A stretch of DNA of 60,000 nucleotides, taken from the NCBI RefSeq assembly GCF_026151205.1, contig NC_087082.1, forward strand, positions 19,308,494 to 19,368,493, in the 5' to 3' direction. Shown here one piece after another: positions 44,510-55,507 of the stretch. This DNA is from Bolinopsis microptera (lineage: Eukaryota; Ctenophora; Tentaculata; Lobata; Bolinopsidae). The notes under the pieces were generated by a model, which did not search any database, was not told where the DNA came from, and was given only the letters and a program-made list of their open reading frames with translations. Each line of letters opens with the position of its first letter. Position 1 is the stretch's first letter. The translations under genes and the position numbers were made by a program.

Positions 44510-47320
44510 ATCAAATTTATTTACATTCTTATAAATAACTTGATTTTCATTATTTTATTGTAAAATTATGATGTACCTAGCAAAAACCGTTATCTTAAAA
44601 AATCCTATTAGCATGTAAATTGAAATGAAGAATTTTGGTTTTTTGTTAAAATATGGTCCCTTTTGCTCTTTTGATCCTGTTTTTTCCTTCATCTAAAAAA
44701 ATGTGAATGATAAAATTAGATTAGTCTGTTAGTCTGTGTCTCACCTTTGTTTCATCATTAATTAATTACTACTTTTTAATTCCGTAAAAACGACCCTACG
44801 TGTTGATATTTATTAACTCAATATTATATTATACATACTGTAACTTGAGCTACCTCTTAAGATTATCTGCCTCATTATTCCATGCATAACCAATGGCCAA
44901 TCACAAAAGATCGAAAAAAATTTACCAAATAACAACCAACTAAAAATCTACTCCATAACCCTTATAGCAATGACAAAGCAGGGACGCAAGCACTCTCGTT
45001 CAGTCCGGTGTACTTGCAGCGTTTGGACCACTGACCAATTGTGTGCGGTTCAGTTTCCCTCTCCGACTTGTACCGGACATTAGCAGCCTGGTATTTGAGG
45101 CTATTTAGCCGCTAGTAGTATAAATAATGCAGGGTGATTAAAAGAAATTTTGGGATTTTAAATGGCCATAATTTATGAGATAAATCAATTAAATCCATTT
45201 TTTACATATAAATTAGGGTATATTAGGGACAAGAGAAACGCCATTGTCGGACAGAGGAAGGAGTGAGGACTCCTCAAACACATTACATATAATCACCAAC
45301 GCGCGTGGGGTGGACGGGATATCCTGGTGTGGACTTTTATTCAGCGCGTATTGTACCTGTTTTTCAACTTGAAGTATTGATTCGTTACTAACTCAATGTC
45401 ACAGATACACAGAATGTGAGTGGATCATCTTAAAGAGAACGTCCAGCTTTCACCTGGTGTAAAGTTTATCATTAGTACTCCAAATAAAGCTTCGCTCAGC
45501 GTGCAAATAGAAGTTGACACTACAATAACCCCGTCCTGCGACCGGGTCGTTCAGATACCGGAGTGTGCACAAAAATTGGGTCCCTAAATTAAAATTCTAT
45601 GACGCCGTTTACCATGCAGAAATGTCTGGAGTAACCTTTGGTGAAAAATTGAAGGGTTCTACTGTAAATATTGCAAATGTTATTGAAAACAAACTAGCTT
45701 AAACAGAAGTTTTTGGAAAATTTTCAAATTTTTTGGTACGTAGTGGGGTCTACAGGGGTGGTACTCTTGCGGCGACGCATCTGACGGAGTGGCTTTTCAA
45801 CAGCCGTCAGTACGGCCAATATACTGAGCCACGAAATTATGTGAGTAAACCTTAATGATCAGCATGCAACCCCACACTAGAGTATTAACCGTATCTAAAA
45901 ACCAAGAAATGTTTATTCCGTCAAAGGGCTCAAATTTATTTAACCCCTCTCAGTGCAGTTAGTGTTAAACTATGAAGTACTAGCTAAGTAACGTTGACGT
46001 ACTGCATTACACAGTAGAAGAAACCACGGACGACTGCTGATTAACGAACACTTTCAACTGAACCGTTTCCAAAATACATAATCAGGCGACGATATTCAAC
46101 TTGAACCTTTATAGTTTTTTACAGTCTAAAATCACAATAAAATCCGTGAACTTGCAATCACAAAATCAAATCACTCAACTCCTGATATCCCGTTACAGTA
46201 AACGCTTTATGACACCTCAAACGCTTAAAAATAATTATTATCCAGTCTTGTGACCACCGATGCCCAACCGCTCCCATGTCCGCGGGAGCATCGTGGCACT
46301 GGGGTTTCAAGTTCTTTGTATCCTCCCACTCGGCCTTCGATAGATCGAAATGGCTTGGAAGTCATCTATCAGAAAGACCTTTGTCGAACTCAGGGGCGTG
46401 GTAAATGAGGATGTCGGAAATAAACTTCCTGAAAAGATTGAGACCATTCACCTCGTCTGTTGTAAATATCAAATAGTCCATGTAGGCAAGATTTAACTTA
46501 TGTTGGTTTTGATAACTAGAAAGGGCGATTTGATAATCCATTGATAGTAGAAGCCTATAAGCATAAGTGGATTTAGTTTATATACCCGTTTATATGGTAC
46601 CTCGAGGCTCCGAAAATCTTGTATTCAGTAATCATCACTCAAAATCAACTTATTAAATTTATTAACTAAACAAGTTAATGTATTACCGTCCTAGAGAGGT
46701 TTCTGAGAATTTGAAGTCTCTGTAGGTGCTGCATGTCTACTAAGCTCTACGATTGGAGGAGTTTTGGACCCCTCGGCGTTCCAGAAATGATTATAAAGCA
46801 GTGGGCATTTTCAACATCTATCGAGGTAAACGCCCTCGCAGCATAACCGTAGAGAATGAGAAATGTCATCATGTGTAGTTCAATGAATTAAAATCAGAGT
46901 GGCCGAATTCAAAACGGGCAGAATTCTAAATAACATGGCCGGGAATGACTATTTTTTTGTCGATTTTGCAAACCAACTGGCAAAACGATTGTTGATTTAT
47001 CGTCACTAGTCTAAATGAATGCAAAACGTCGCCGAAACAATTTACAAGATTAGAAACTAAACCGTTTCTTTTTCGTTATTATGTACAGACATGGCCGGGC
47101 TTGGGTTTTCCGCATACGAATATCTTCCTATCAATTAAAGTTGAACCCACACTTTGTACCGCTCGTGGAGGAGGAAAGCAAACGGATACCTTTTCCATGA
47201 GCATCTCGTGTAGTACCATCATCAATGTCGATTCCTGATATCAGCTGCAAAATTCCTCTAATACAAAATGCAGCTTTACGAACTTCGTATCTTGAAATAA
47301 CAACTTCTCTGAAAGAACCC
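44510..47320. other. No gene recognised
   Basis: A minus-strand reading near 46550-46380 contains LNLAYMDYLIF, which superficially resembles the YMDD box of reverse transcriptases, but flanking sequence does not match and the second Asp is Tyr. At 45130 GCAGGGTGATTAAAAG recalls a mariner terminus with no partner found. Otherwise nothing. Confidence 0.4.
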
Positions 47321-47324
47321 CACA

Positions 47325-47850
47325 CGAGAAACACACACACACACCCACACATAACACACACACCACCACACCACACACACACACACACACACAGACAGAT
47401 ACACACACCCACGAACACAAACAGACCTAGACAAAACCACACACACAAGACACAGACATACAGGCATACAGGCATAAACACAGACACAGACGGACATCAC
47501 AGACAGACACACAAAAAACAGAACACAGTTAACACACAGACAATGACACAGCAGACTCACACCCACAAACACATACAGACATAGACACACAGACACAGGC
47601 ATTAACACAGACACACACAGACACAGGCGGCACACAGACAGACACAGAACACACAGACACACACAGCACACACAGTCCACACACCAACATAAACACACAT
47701 AAGTTCACTTCAGTGCACTACATTACAATTACAGACACACGCAGTACAATCAAAACTCCAGGAACACACTACACGATTACAAAGACAGACACATACCAAA
47801 CACACAGAGTACAACATGTATTCAGTACAATCACAGACGCAGGCACAAAG
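47325..47850 (+). repeat. CA-rich microsatellite
   Basis: Long (CA)n with interspersed GACACAGACA units. It produces long open frames on both strands (119 to 140 codons) that are Thr-His-rich on one strand and Cys-Val-rich on the other. These are not genes. Confidence 0.9.
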
Positions 47851-49167
47851 ACAGATACCAAGAAGAACAAGATTGAAGTACCTTCATTTGCAGTGTTGAC
47901 CTATTCTGTTATACTCTCCTTTTGTCGTGTGCTTAATGGATCCGCTTTAAATATCGAATTTTACAGCGTTCCTGCGGGATTTCAGCACCCAAAATGGTGC
48001 AATAACCACTAAACGCTCCATATTTCTCTCAGAAAACCCCGTACGTGAATCTAATCGGCAATCTCATAACCCTATTAACCACAGTTAATTCAATCCACCG
48101 TCCTTAGCTCCACGCTTGTTCCTACCAGGATCGTGTTTTCATTATCCAAGTTCTACATGTAGAGATATCAACACATCGTCCTAAAATGTGACGGCCTGTT
48201 ATACTTATATCAACACATAGTACTTTGTTAAGCGCATCTCGAGCCTGCAGCTCCTTAGCTGACTGTGTTCTTTTATTGCAATTTCCATGCTCGTATTTTA
48301 ATGACTTTACTGTTCGTTTTGTTTTTTGTTATTTGAATATCGCCAGGAAATTGCCCGTTCCATTTCCCCGATTATTGTCGAAATCGTTTTGTCTCGCCAG
48401 ATATGCTCGACGTCGCGTTTTAATATATCTTGGCATTGAGTCAAATTGCAGCAATTTTAAGGGAAGTGATTACTCATGAAAGAATTCTAACTACCATGAT
48501 CCAAAGCTAGCAAAGTTCATTACAGGACACAAAGCATTCATTAAACTTTCGATTAAGTTAGCGTGACAGGTGGTTAAAGGGAACTGGCTAAGTAGTAGTC
48601 AAATCTGTTCAACTAAACCACCTTAATAGTGCCGATGGCGGGCCTGAGCCACCATAAACGTGGTCAAGATCAATGCTTCCCGTAAATCATTAAACTGCTG
48701 ATTTGTTAGTTAGACTTAGAGTTAACGTGATCTCAAGATCAATGTTTCCCGCAATCAAGCAACAAATGAGTTACAGGTGGCTAAGTAGTATGCCAAACAA
48801 ACTGCCAACTATTTACCTTTAATTTTAAACCACCTTACAAGTGCCACGATCTATTACTAGTATCATGGTTCTCAGAATTTGGGTGGAGCAAAATTGTAAC
48901 AATTCTCCCAGGAAGTAATATCACGTGATCGGATTTGAACCACCAGATTCTATACTAGTATAGTGAAATTACCACTTTACCCGCTTTTTGAAGAGAGCTC
49001 TGTATAGCACTGGGCGTTCTTGGACTCGTTCCAACTACTCAGGTATGTAATAGCTGCACTGCAACACGAATTAGTGGTTCAGGTTACTATTTCTCCCTAC
49101 AACTGTTCTCTCTAGCGACGCTCTTTCTCATCGGATAGTTTTACTGTTGTAGATTGTAGTTTCAATA
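47851..49167. other. No gene seen
   Basis: Two related phrases, GTGGTTAAAGGGAACTGGCTA then AGTAGT (48572) and CAGGTGGCTAAGTAGTATG (48775), each followed by CACCTTA-AGTGCC, suggest a diverged duplication. The 84-codon frame at 48225-48479 has no recognised domain. Confidence 0.45.
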
Positions 49168-49210
49168 AGTCTGGTGATACCAGACTATTTTTGATACATA
49201 TATATACATA

Positions 49211-49374
49211 TCACCGGAGACTCGCGGGCGGAACAAAATATTGCACGCGCGTGCGCGTGCAATATTTCATATGTCCCCGAGGGCGCTAGCCCGAGGAGGA
49301 CATATTTTCGTATAGCACGGAGGGCCCATCGGGCCCGAGTGCTATACGATTTTTCCGCCCGCGGGTCGAGGTGA
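49211..49374. repeat. Cloverleaf-forming palindrome cluster (closing stem and three hairpin arms)
   Basis: The closing stem pairs TCACC (49211-49215) and GACTCGCGGGCGGA (49219-49232) with TCCGCCCGCGGGTC (49354-49367) and GGTGA (49370-49374). It encloses three hairpins: 49236-49267 with a perfect 15-bp stem AAATATTGCACGCGC; 49269-49305 with ATATGTCC/GGACATAT and an inner GGGC/GCCC; and 49309-49348 with CGTATAGCAC/GTGCTATACG and an inner GGGCCC/GGGCCC. The whole could fold as a four-way junction in single-stranded DNA or RNA. Confidence 0.92.
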
Positions 49375-49490
49375 TGTGGATTATATCCACCAGCGTGAGC
49401 TTTTTCTTACAGATATTAGTTTTTACTTTAGTTTCTTCAAGAGATCCGTTTTTAATTTAGTTTCACTTTTACTTTCAACATGTTTCTAAT

Positions 49491-49527
49491 ACGATAGTTC
49501 CGCCCTCGAGGCGAGGAATGATATCGT
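49491..49527. repeat. Second structured hairpin
   Basis: ACGATA (49491-49496) pairs with TATCGT (49522-49527) around an inner TTCCGCC...GGCGAGGAA arm. Like the cloverleaf, it is followed at once by TATATCCAYCAGCG, so the same unit of hairpin plus motif appears twice in tandem. Confidence 0.7.
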
Positions 49528-49751
49528 GTATATCCATCAGCGGGCGTTTATCACGAAGCTTCAGTTTGCAACAATCACAGCAAATTAATGTACAAGATTT
49601 CAGAAAAGTTACGAAAAAATCATGTTGCTTTTGGTTTAAGATGTAAAACAGGCCAAAATGACTGACTATAGAACGAAAAACCGGCTGCTATCAAACAATG
49701 TTTCAGCTCATTGTTTCAGGTACATATTTTAATGTAAACGATCAAAATATA

Positions 49752-49957
49752 GGCCCTCTCTCCCTCTCTCCTTCTCTCCCTCTCTCCCTCTATCCCTCTC
49801 TCACTCTCTCCCTATCTTCCTTTCTCCTTCTCCCACTCTCCTTACGTCCCTCTCTCCCTCTATCCCTCTCTCTTTATCTCCCTCTCTCCTCCTCTCCCTC
49901 TCTTTCTCTCCTACTCTTCCTCTATACTTCTCTACTTCTCTCCCCTCTCCCTCCCTG
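49752..49957 (+). repeat. CT-rich polypyrimidine microsatellite
   Basis: About 200 bp of CTCTCCCT units. It gives Ser/Leu/Pro-rich and Arg/Glu/Gly-rich frames on the two strands, which are artefacts. Confidence 0.93.
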
Positions 49958-50023
49958 GAACCAGAACAAGCACCACCAGTCGCCACAGAGCCCTCTACTA
50001 CCAAGTTAGTTGTCATTATCATG

Positions 50024-50065
50024 TCAGTTACCTGGGTAACCAGGGTTACCCGGGTAACCAGTTAC
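50024..50065. repeat. Palindrome of GGTAACC units
   Basis: GTTACCTGGGTAACC is followed by an inverted GGTTACCCGGGTAAC with one mismatch, and further GTTAC. It could extrude as a small cruciform. Confidence 0.8.
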
Positions 50066-50892
50066 TACAGTTTCTGTAGCAGCTACTGAGTGGCTGGACA
50101 CTTAAAAGTAGTAACCCAGAGAGCTCGAGATCACAGTCTGATCATGGACATTTAATATGAAAGTTAAAGATCAAATTCATAACATCAATTTAAATGGCAG
50201 TTTCAAAACAAAAACAGGGCAAAATATCTTTCGGGAACACAATATAATAACACGTAAAATTTCGGCCTACATTTCAAGATTTATCGACTGAACTAGTGAA
50301 ATGAAAATGGTAAACACAACTGAAATGGTAAACACAAAACAATTATCGATACTATAATAGAGATCACCGGCTTAGACTTAAGTCTGAACGTCTCCACGAA
50401 TTTGGTAACCATAGTAACAGTGTGTCAGTGTCACGTGTTAATTATGAGCCAATCATGGCAAACTGCGTGACAACTGATATAGCGTCCGATAGAGGGTGAG
50501 CTCAGAGTTTACAGTTGATACATTCTTTACATCCACAGCATATTGCCGTGGGAATTTAGAAACAGAAACTACACCAATTAGCTCACTGTACGATTATTGC
50601 AATTGAATTCATCGTTAATGAATTAAACCGGTTTCAACTATAGTTCTAAGTAACTTGTAAGTTGTTGTCTTATGGAATTTCACATGGAGACGATACAGAA
50701 ACTGAAAATATTTTAGAGAACTCCGGGCTATATTGCTACTGGTCAAATTAAATGTCACTTGTTAGCGGGCTATATCATGAGCGGGCTGTAGAGATATCGG
50801 GCCCTTTGACAGCGGGCTGGTGAGAGCCCGCTATGCGAAAAAGCGCACGCTGGTGGATATAGTCTAGTATCATCAATACCAGTGGTATTGAT

Positions 50893-53090
50893 TCGAAATA
50901 GTGATGATTTTAAACTAAGCTATGTAACAATATTTAGTACAACATTTGCACGAGAAGCGGTAATTTCAGGCTATTAAAAACTATATTTTAGCTTTACTTT
51001 TCAGTTAGTCTGCAGAGGCTACCCTTAATTTCCAGATGGTCATCCTAGTGAAGGGTGAACAATATGGTCACATTCAGGTTTTCGGCAGACATTTGACGAA
51101 TTTTAAAAGAACTAATAAGAAGGTTCGGAAAAATTTTTGAAACAGTTAAATTTCATCGGCCAACACGAAATTTTAAAATTTAGGTACCCATAAAACACAC
51201 ATTTGACACAACACATCCTATCCGCTATTTATCCCAACAGCACGTGGGCTTCTTTAATCTGCTGTCATTTTATAACAGAGGTTACCTGGTTGTAAGTCGT
51301 TGTTGATAGTGAATAAATTGTTATATTTGCATTAAATCTTCGACATTGATTTAACGACTCAAATGAACCTCAAGCTGTATGGAACGAGAACAGCTAAAAC
51401 CAAGCATATTTTTGATTTTAAACACCTTGCTCTTGGTCATGCGTTTTTAAAAGGTTTAAGAAAGTTTGCCGTCAAATACCGACTAAATAGCTACATGTGT
51501 CGGATCATAAAATGTCTTTTAATCATAATTTATGAGAAATTCTTTATTTACTCTTACGTAAATTTACTGTCACATTTGATCGCGTGACTAAAATAAAAAC
51601 AGCGTAAAATTGATATATTTCCTCACCAAAAAGCCTTCAAAAGCCTGTTATTATATTGGTAATGACGTTAATTATTTAATTACATAACCAAGATTATGGA
51701 AGGTTTAAATACCATCTTGACAATGAGCATCTCGTCTAGTGCTAGTAGGTGTGTGATTCCGGAATTGTTGGAATTTTAGAATTTCAAGATTTAACCGGTT
51801 ATCACTAAGTGTGTCCCTCGAATAACGGTGGTCATTGGTTTTTGTTAATGGTATTTTACCTGACCCTTATATGTTTCCTGAGTCCTGACCCTTATATTTT
51901 ACCCTTATATTTTACCTGACTCTTATATTTTACCCTTATAAAGATATAAGAATACTGTGATCCTAGTCTAACTGATTAAGTTGTCTACAAGTTACTGACA
52001 GTGTGACATTCCCATAACATGAGCTCTCAATACACACATATATAGCTCTCTTACAGTGCAGCAGATACGACATATTTATTTTTGCGAGGAAAAACAACGC
52101 CAGACAGATGCTTCTTTATTTAGCCTCTATATTTGGATTGTTGAGACTCTAAAAGCGACACAAACGGACAACAGCTAAATCATGGCGTACTGTTTCTTCC
52201 CTGTTCATGTTTATCAGACAGCCCAGGTTTCTTCCCTGTTCATGTTTATCAGACCACAACCTATAATTAGTATTTTGTTATAATATCCTGCCAGTCTGTT
52301 TCAATATGACACCGGTCTCGCCGATTGGGTATACCACATTCACACGTGTCATTTGAGCATTTTAAAACTCTGGAATATTCATTGTAGTCTAGACGAATGT
52401 TGATTGGGTGTGGTACTACCGGTTAATTTCATCCTACCAGTCAGTAGTCAGACTAGTCACCCATATATAAACTCGGACGAGTGCGAGGTTATTCCCTAAC
52501 AATACATTGACGTAAAGCTAGCGATCGTAAAGCTAGCGATCTTTGATAAATTTGCCATCTTTTGGGAGTTTTTATATTGTTATTGTCTAACTTATCTGCT
52601 TCGTTTTTATATTGTTATTGTCTAACTTATCTGTTCCTTAAAACTTTAAAACTTTAAAACACCTCGATTGCACCAGATGACAAAAAGTTTCGAAATGAGC
52701 GTTCAGGCTTGTAGTTTATACGCATTACTGCTCTAAGAAGTTCCATCAAATTACTGGAATATTCCCATTGTATAGTGTTATTCAATCAAATCATATTTAT
52801 TTAATCAAATTGTATTTATTTAATCAAATTATAACTTCAATTTCAAGTTTGCTACCACCTGTTTGACCTCGTACTTCATTCGCAGGCACACAATAGTAGA
52901 GTTAATTCTAATATAGAGTTAATTGTACTACTGTATATATAATTAATTGTGCGCTTACTTAGATTATTCTGTGTACAAATTGGCTTGGAGGCGTGGCTGT
53001 ATGGTCACCATTGTAGTTTATTAATCAGCGTAAATTAAGTCACACTATATAATCTGGTCACACTATATAATCTTGTGTAGTAAAGTAGGA
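50893..53090. other. No gene; several very small tandem duplications
   Basis: Short local repeats only: CCCTTATATTTTACC-type units at 51860-51945, a 31-bp unit with CTTCCCTGTTCATGTTTATC twice at about 52196-52252, CGTAAAGCTAGCGATC twice at about 52513-52541, and TTTATATTGTTATTGTCTAA twice at about 52570-52632. The 74-codon frame at 51363-51587 is unassigned. Confidence 0.6.
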
Positions 53091-53094
53091 TTAG

Positions 53095-53153
53095 GGTCAA
53101 ATATTACCAAGCTCACACTATATAATATAAACTTGGTAATAGTATATTTGACC
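53095..53153. repeat. Imperfect hairpin
   Basis: GGTCAAATATTACCAAG (53095-53111) is inverted at 53132-53153 as CTTGGTAATAGTATATTTGACC with a small insertion. The CACACTATATAATCT words to its left are tandemly repeated. Confidence 0.75.
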
Positions 53154-53154
53154 A

Positions 53155-53215
53155 GTGGCGTAACGAAGGGCCCCGCTGACCCCGCTGTGCGGGGGGAGGG
53201 GGGGGGGGGGGGGGC
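53155..53215 (+). repeat. G-rich tract
   Basis: CAGTGGCGTAACGAAGGGCC is followed by a run of over 15 G. The preceding phrase is reminiscent of widespread metazoan retroelement ends, but I cannot assign it. Runs like this may be misassembled. Confidence 0.6.
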
Positions 53216-53440
53216 AAATCGTCGTTTGAATGTGGGACAATTTTGAAAGACTTAACCATGGTACTAGCAAAACCGCGCGTTTTGCTCTAGAAACACACTT
53301 TTTTAGAGATTTGTGCTAATTTTGTCGCTTGTGTAAGAACCCTGGTATAATCTGACAGGATCGTTTATAATATGATTGTAGGGGAGTGTATAATAGCGGG
53401 GATACTAATTACATAAAATGTACTTCGCTACACTCCACTT

Positions 53441-53490
53441 GTAACGTCATAACAACGTTGTAACGTCATAATAACGTTGTGACGTCATAA
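53441..53490 (+). repeat. 19-bp tandem repeat with ACGTCATAA
   Basis: GTAACGTCATAACAACGTT is repeated with small changes, then GTGACGTCATAAT. The last contains a full TGACGTCA cyclic-AMP-response-element palindrome. Confidence 0.8.
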
Positions 53491-53691
53491 TATTATTACT
53501 ACGTCACTGGTATGACGTTGTGTATGACGTTGGGAAAATAGGGCGTATTGTTTACGTAGTTCAAGGAAGCAAGGGTTTAGTTGAAGTTATTAAAGCGGTT
53601 TTATTTATAATTCTAAGTACGTATCTTTGTGACCACTGTCTTTGATATTCTTATTATACGGCACTTGTCTATACTATAAGCTGGGTAGTGT

Positions 53692-53751
53692 GTATTATTA
53701 TACCTTCCATACTACATTACTCAAGATGTAGTGTGGAAGGTATAATAATAC
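53692..53751. repeat. 26-bp-arm hairpin immediately before the GIY-YIG frame
   Basis: Arms 53692-53717 and 53726-53751 (GTATTATTATACCTTCC on the left) are complementary with one mismatch around an 8-bp loop. The stop codon that precedes the open frame follows at once. Confidence 0.9.
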
Positions 53752-53754
53752 TAA

Positions 53755-54138
53755 TCCAATGGTTTGGATTTAACTCTGGATTTCCGGTTGACATGTAAGG
53801 ACAGCAATATAATTTATGTCGCCCAATGCCAAATTTGTAATAAACTTCCCCAGAGCCTAAAAGACGACACCTATTTCGGCCAAACGGTTTCTCCATTTCA
53901 TATCAGAATGAATGGACACAGAAACAAGTTTAAAATTGATAATGAATTGTCATTTGAGAAGTCGGCACTTTCCATGCATTGTTTTCTAGCGCATAAATCT
54001 GATTTCACTATGGGAGTTTTTAAATTAGGTGTAGTAAGAAAAGTCCGACCAACAGCACTTGATAGAGAAGAGAGCATTCTTATTTCAAAATTTAGAACTA
54101 ATATTTTTGGGTTAAATAGGATTGTAGTTACTCGCTGA
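53755..54138 (+). CDS. GIY-YIG endonuclease domain of a Penelope-like retroelement (fragment)
   Basis: The open frame starts after a TAA at 53752-53754 and has no ATG at its head, so it is the 3' part of a longer ORF. IIYVAQC and TYFGQT stand for the GIY and YIG strands. They are followed by the catalytic Arg in IRMNGHR, a Cys-x-x-Cys pair (CQIC), the acidic residue in LDREESILISKF and a closing GLNRI. A Cys and His pattern around them (SALSMHCFLAHKSDF) is typical of the endonuclease that ends Penelope-like element proteins. About 127 codons with no internal stop; every expected catalytic residue is present. No reverse transcriptase is found upstream, where a hairpin and unrelated repeats lie, so the copy is 5'-truncated and probably immobile. 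A domesticated single-domain gene is possible but lacks a start codon or visible exon. Confidence 0.85.
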   Translation, partial: SNGLDLTLDFRLTCKDSNIIYVAQCQICNKLPQSLKDDTYFGQTVSPFHIRMNGHRNKFKIDNELSFEKSALSMHCFLAHKSDFTMGVFKLGVVRKVRPTALDREESILISKFRTNIFGLNRIVVTR

Positions 54139-54711
54139 ATAATCTGTTATGCTCTGTTGTCCATTCTACCTAGCACATTGAGCTCTTTAGTAAAGTTTCA
54201 GATTAAAATCTGTTTTGAATTTTCAAGTTGTTAACTTTTAAATTGCTTTCATTAGTCTAACCTAATTTAATTTTATAGGCTAGTGATGTAAATATACGAA
54301 GAATTCACCTATATTTGTGCTGTCTTACTATGTGTCCAAACCAAATTGATTACTCAAGATATATACAAGAGAAATGATAAATTGCTACATTTGCTTAAAC
54401 GCCCCGAGGGAAGCAATATCGATATTTCTAATTAAAGATACAAATTAACCTCAGTAAAGATTGCTAAGCACCTTAATAAACATCTTCAAAGATCACATAC
54501 ATCAGCAAGATTGCCGCCAGTACTCTCCTCTCATCCTTTTAAAGTTTAAACACATTCGCTCCGAATCTGAACTGCTTTTTAACAAAATCTTAACCGATTA
54601 GCAAAGAAATTAGTGGAAAATATAATAGTGGACTGCTGCTTCATAAAATTGTTCATAGACATTTAAAACCGTTCCAATGTATCGTGAACACCCTGTACAT
54701 CAGCAAGATTA
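54139..54711. other. Sequence 3' of the GIY-YIG fragment, no gene
   Basis: May include the 3' untranslated end of the Penelope-like element; its end was not defined. A short frame-free AT-rich region. ATCAGCAAGATT appears at about 54500 and 54698. Confidence 0.45.
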
Positions 54712-54845
54712 CTCTCCACTCATCCACTGTTAACCGAGTAATGTGTTTTACTCTCCTGACATCACGTGACCATCTTTTTCTCTCCACTTATCCACTGTTA
54801 ACCGAGTAATGTGTTTTGCTCTCCTGACATCACGTGACAATCTCA
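54712..54845 (+). repeat. 68-bp tandem duplication
   Basis: CTCTCCACTCATCCACTGTT begins at 54712 and, with one change, at 54780. Both units end with CTGACATCACGTGAC, containing a CACGTG E-box core. Confidence 0.88.
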
Positions 54846-54889
54846 CTTTGAAAGTGCGTTTATTTGTGATATTCGTGTCTCAGCTTACC

Positions 54890-55012
54890 AGTTACCACTG
54901 CGAGCTGGACCACTATCAAGCTTATATGTGCGAGCCTGCGTATTAAGTTTAAAACCACCACGTTCAGTTTTATTCCGACTAATATACTTTAACTTTAAAA
55001 TGTGTATAAGAC
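54890..55012 (+). repeat. Direct repeat, first copy (second at 55385-55507)
   Basis: CACTATCAAGCTTATATGTG to AAGACATTTGTGTAA recurs about 480 bp downstream with a 12-bp insertion in the second copy. The minus-strand 80-codon frame at 55270-55512 overlaps the second copy and is not supported. Confidence 0.85.
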
Positions 55013-55384
55013 ATTTGTGTAATAGACAGTTTTTGGGAGTTCCAAATAGTTTCTGATTATTCTGATTTGCGACAAATGATATTGCACTGTTAGGATAAAC
55101 GACGTTTCAAAGTAACAACTTCTTATACATGCTGACAAAATTGGTAAATATGTGAGATAACTGTCTCATAAAATTTATTAATCAAAAATGGCTAAACGAC
55201 AACAAATTGTTCAAATACTCGACTAAAATTAGAATCAAAATCTATATATATACACCACTACTCGATCTGCTATTCAATAAACTTAAAACATCCACTAAAC
55301 AGCAAGTACGTGATTGTGATCGTGTGATGGAATGACATGTACAGTGATAACAGATGATAAGGTAAAAGATACAATACATGTAAG

Positions 55385-55507
55385 ATCACTATCAAGCTTG
55401 TATGTGCGAGCCTGCGTATGTTTCCTTGTGGTTTAAAACCACCACGTTCAGTTTTATTCCGACTAATATACTTTAACTTTAAAATGTGTATAAGACATTT
55501 GTGTAAC
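55385..55507 (+). repeat. Direct repeat, second copy
   Basis: Matches 54890-55012 from CACTATCAAGCTTGTATGTG onward, with the extra bases TTTCCTTGTGG near 55420. Confidence 0.85.

Larger units (their letters stand above)
49168..50892. mobile_element. Candidate 1.7-kb element bounded by palindromes, with a cloverleaf end
   Basis: The left edge is the palindrome AGTCTGGTGATACCAGACT (49168-49186). The right edge is ATCAATACCAGTGGTATTGA followed by T (50872-50892). Just inside, CCACCAGCGTGAGCTTTTTC (49387-49406) is inverted at 50836-50855 with one change. A third copy, TATATCCATCAGCGGGCG, is at 49529. The left inner region holds the cloverleaf at 49211-49374, and the right inner region has four AGCGGGCT words, two of them forming a hairpin (50803-50824). 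No protein frame is seen inside. The boundaries are inferred from symmetry; no target duplication was established. Confidence 0.6.

Noticed and set aside
46380-46560. Reverse transcriptase YMDD box on the minus strand (LNLAYMDYLIF)
   Set aside because: Only this short phrase matches, the second Asp is Tyr, a stop follows, and no upstream palm or fingers motifs are seen.
47131-47698. Overlapping 118-140-codon frames on both strands, cysteine- and valine-rich or threonine- and histidine-rich
   Set aside because: Produced by the CA microsatellite.
49698-50022. Ser/Leu/Pro-rich 103-codon frame and its Arg/Glu-rich complement
   Set aside because: Produced by the CT-rich microsatellite.
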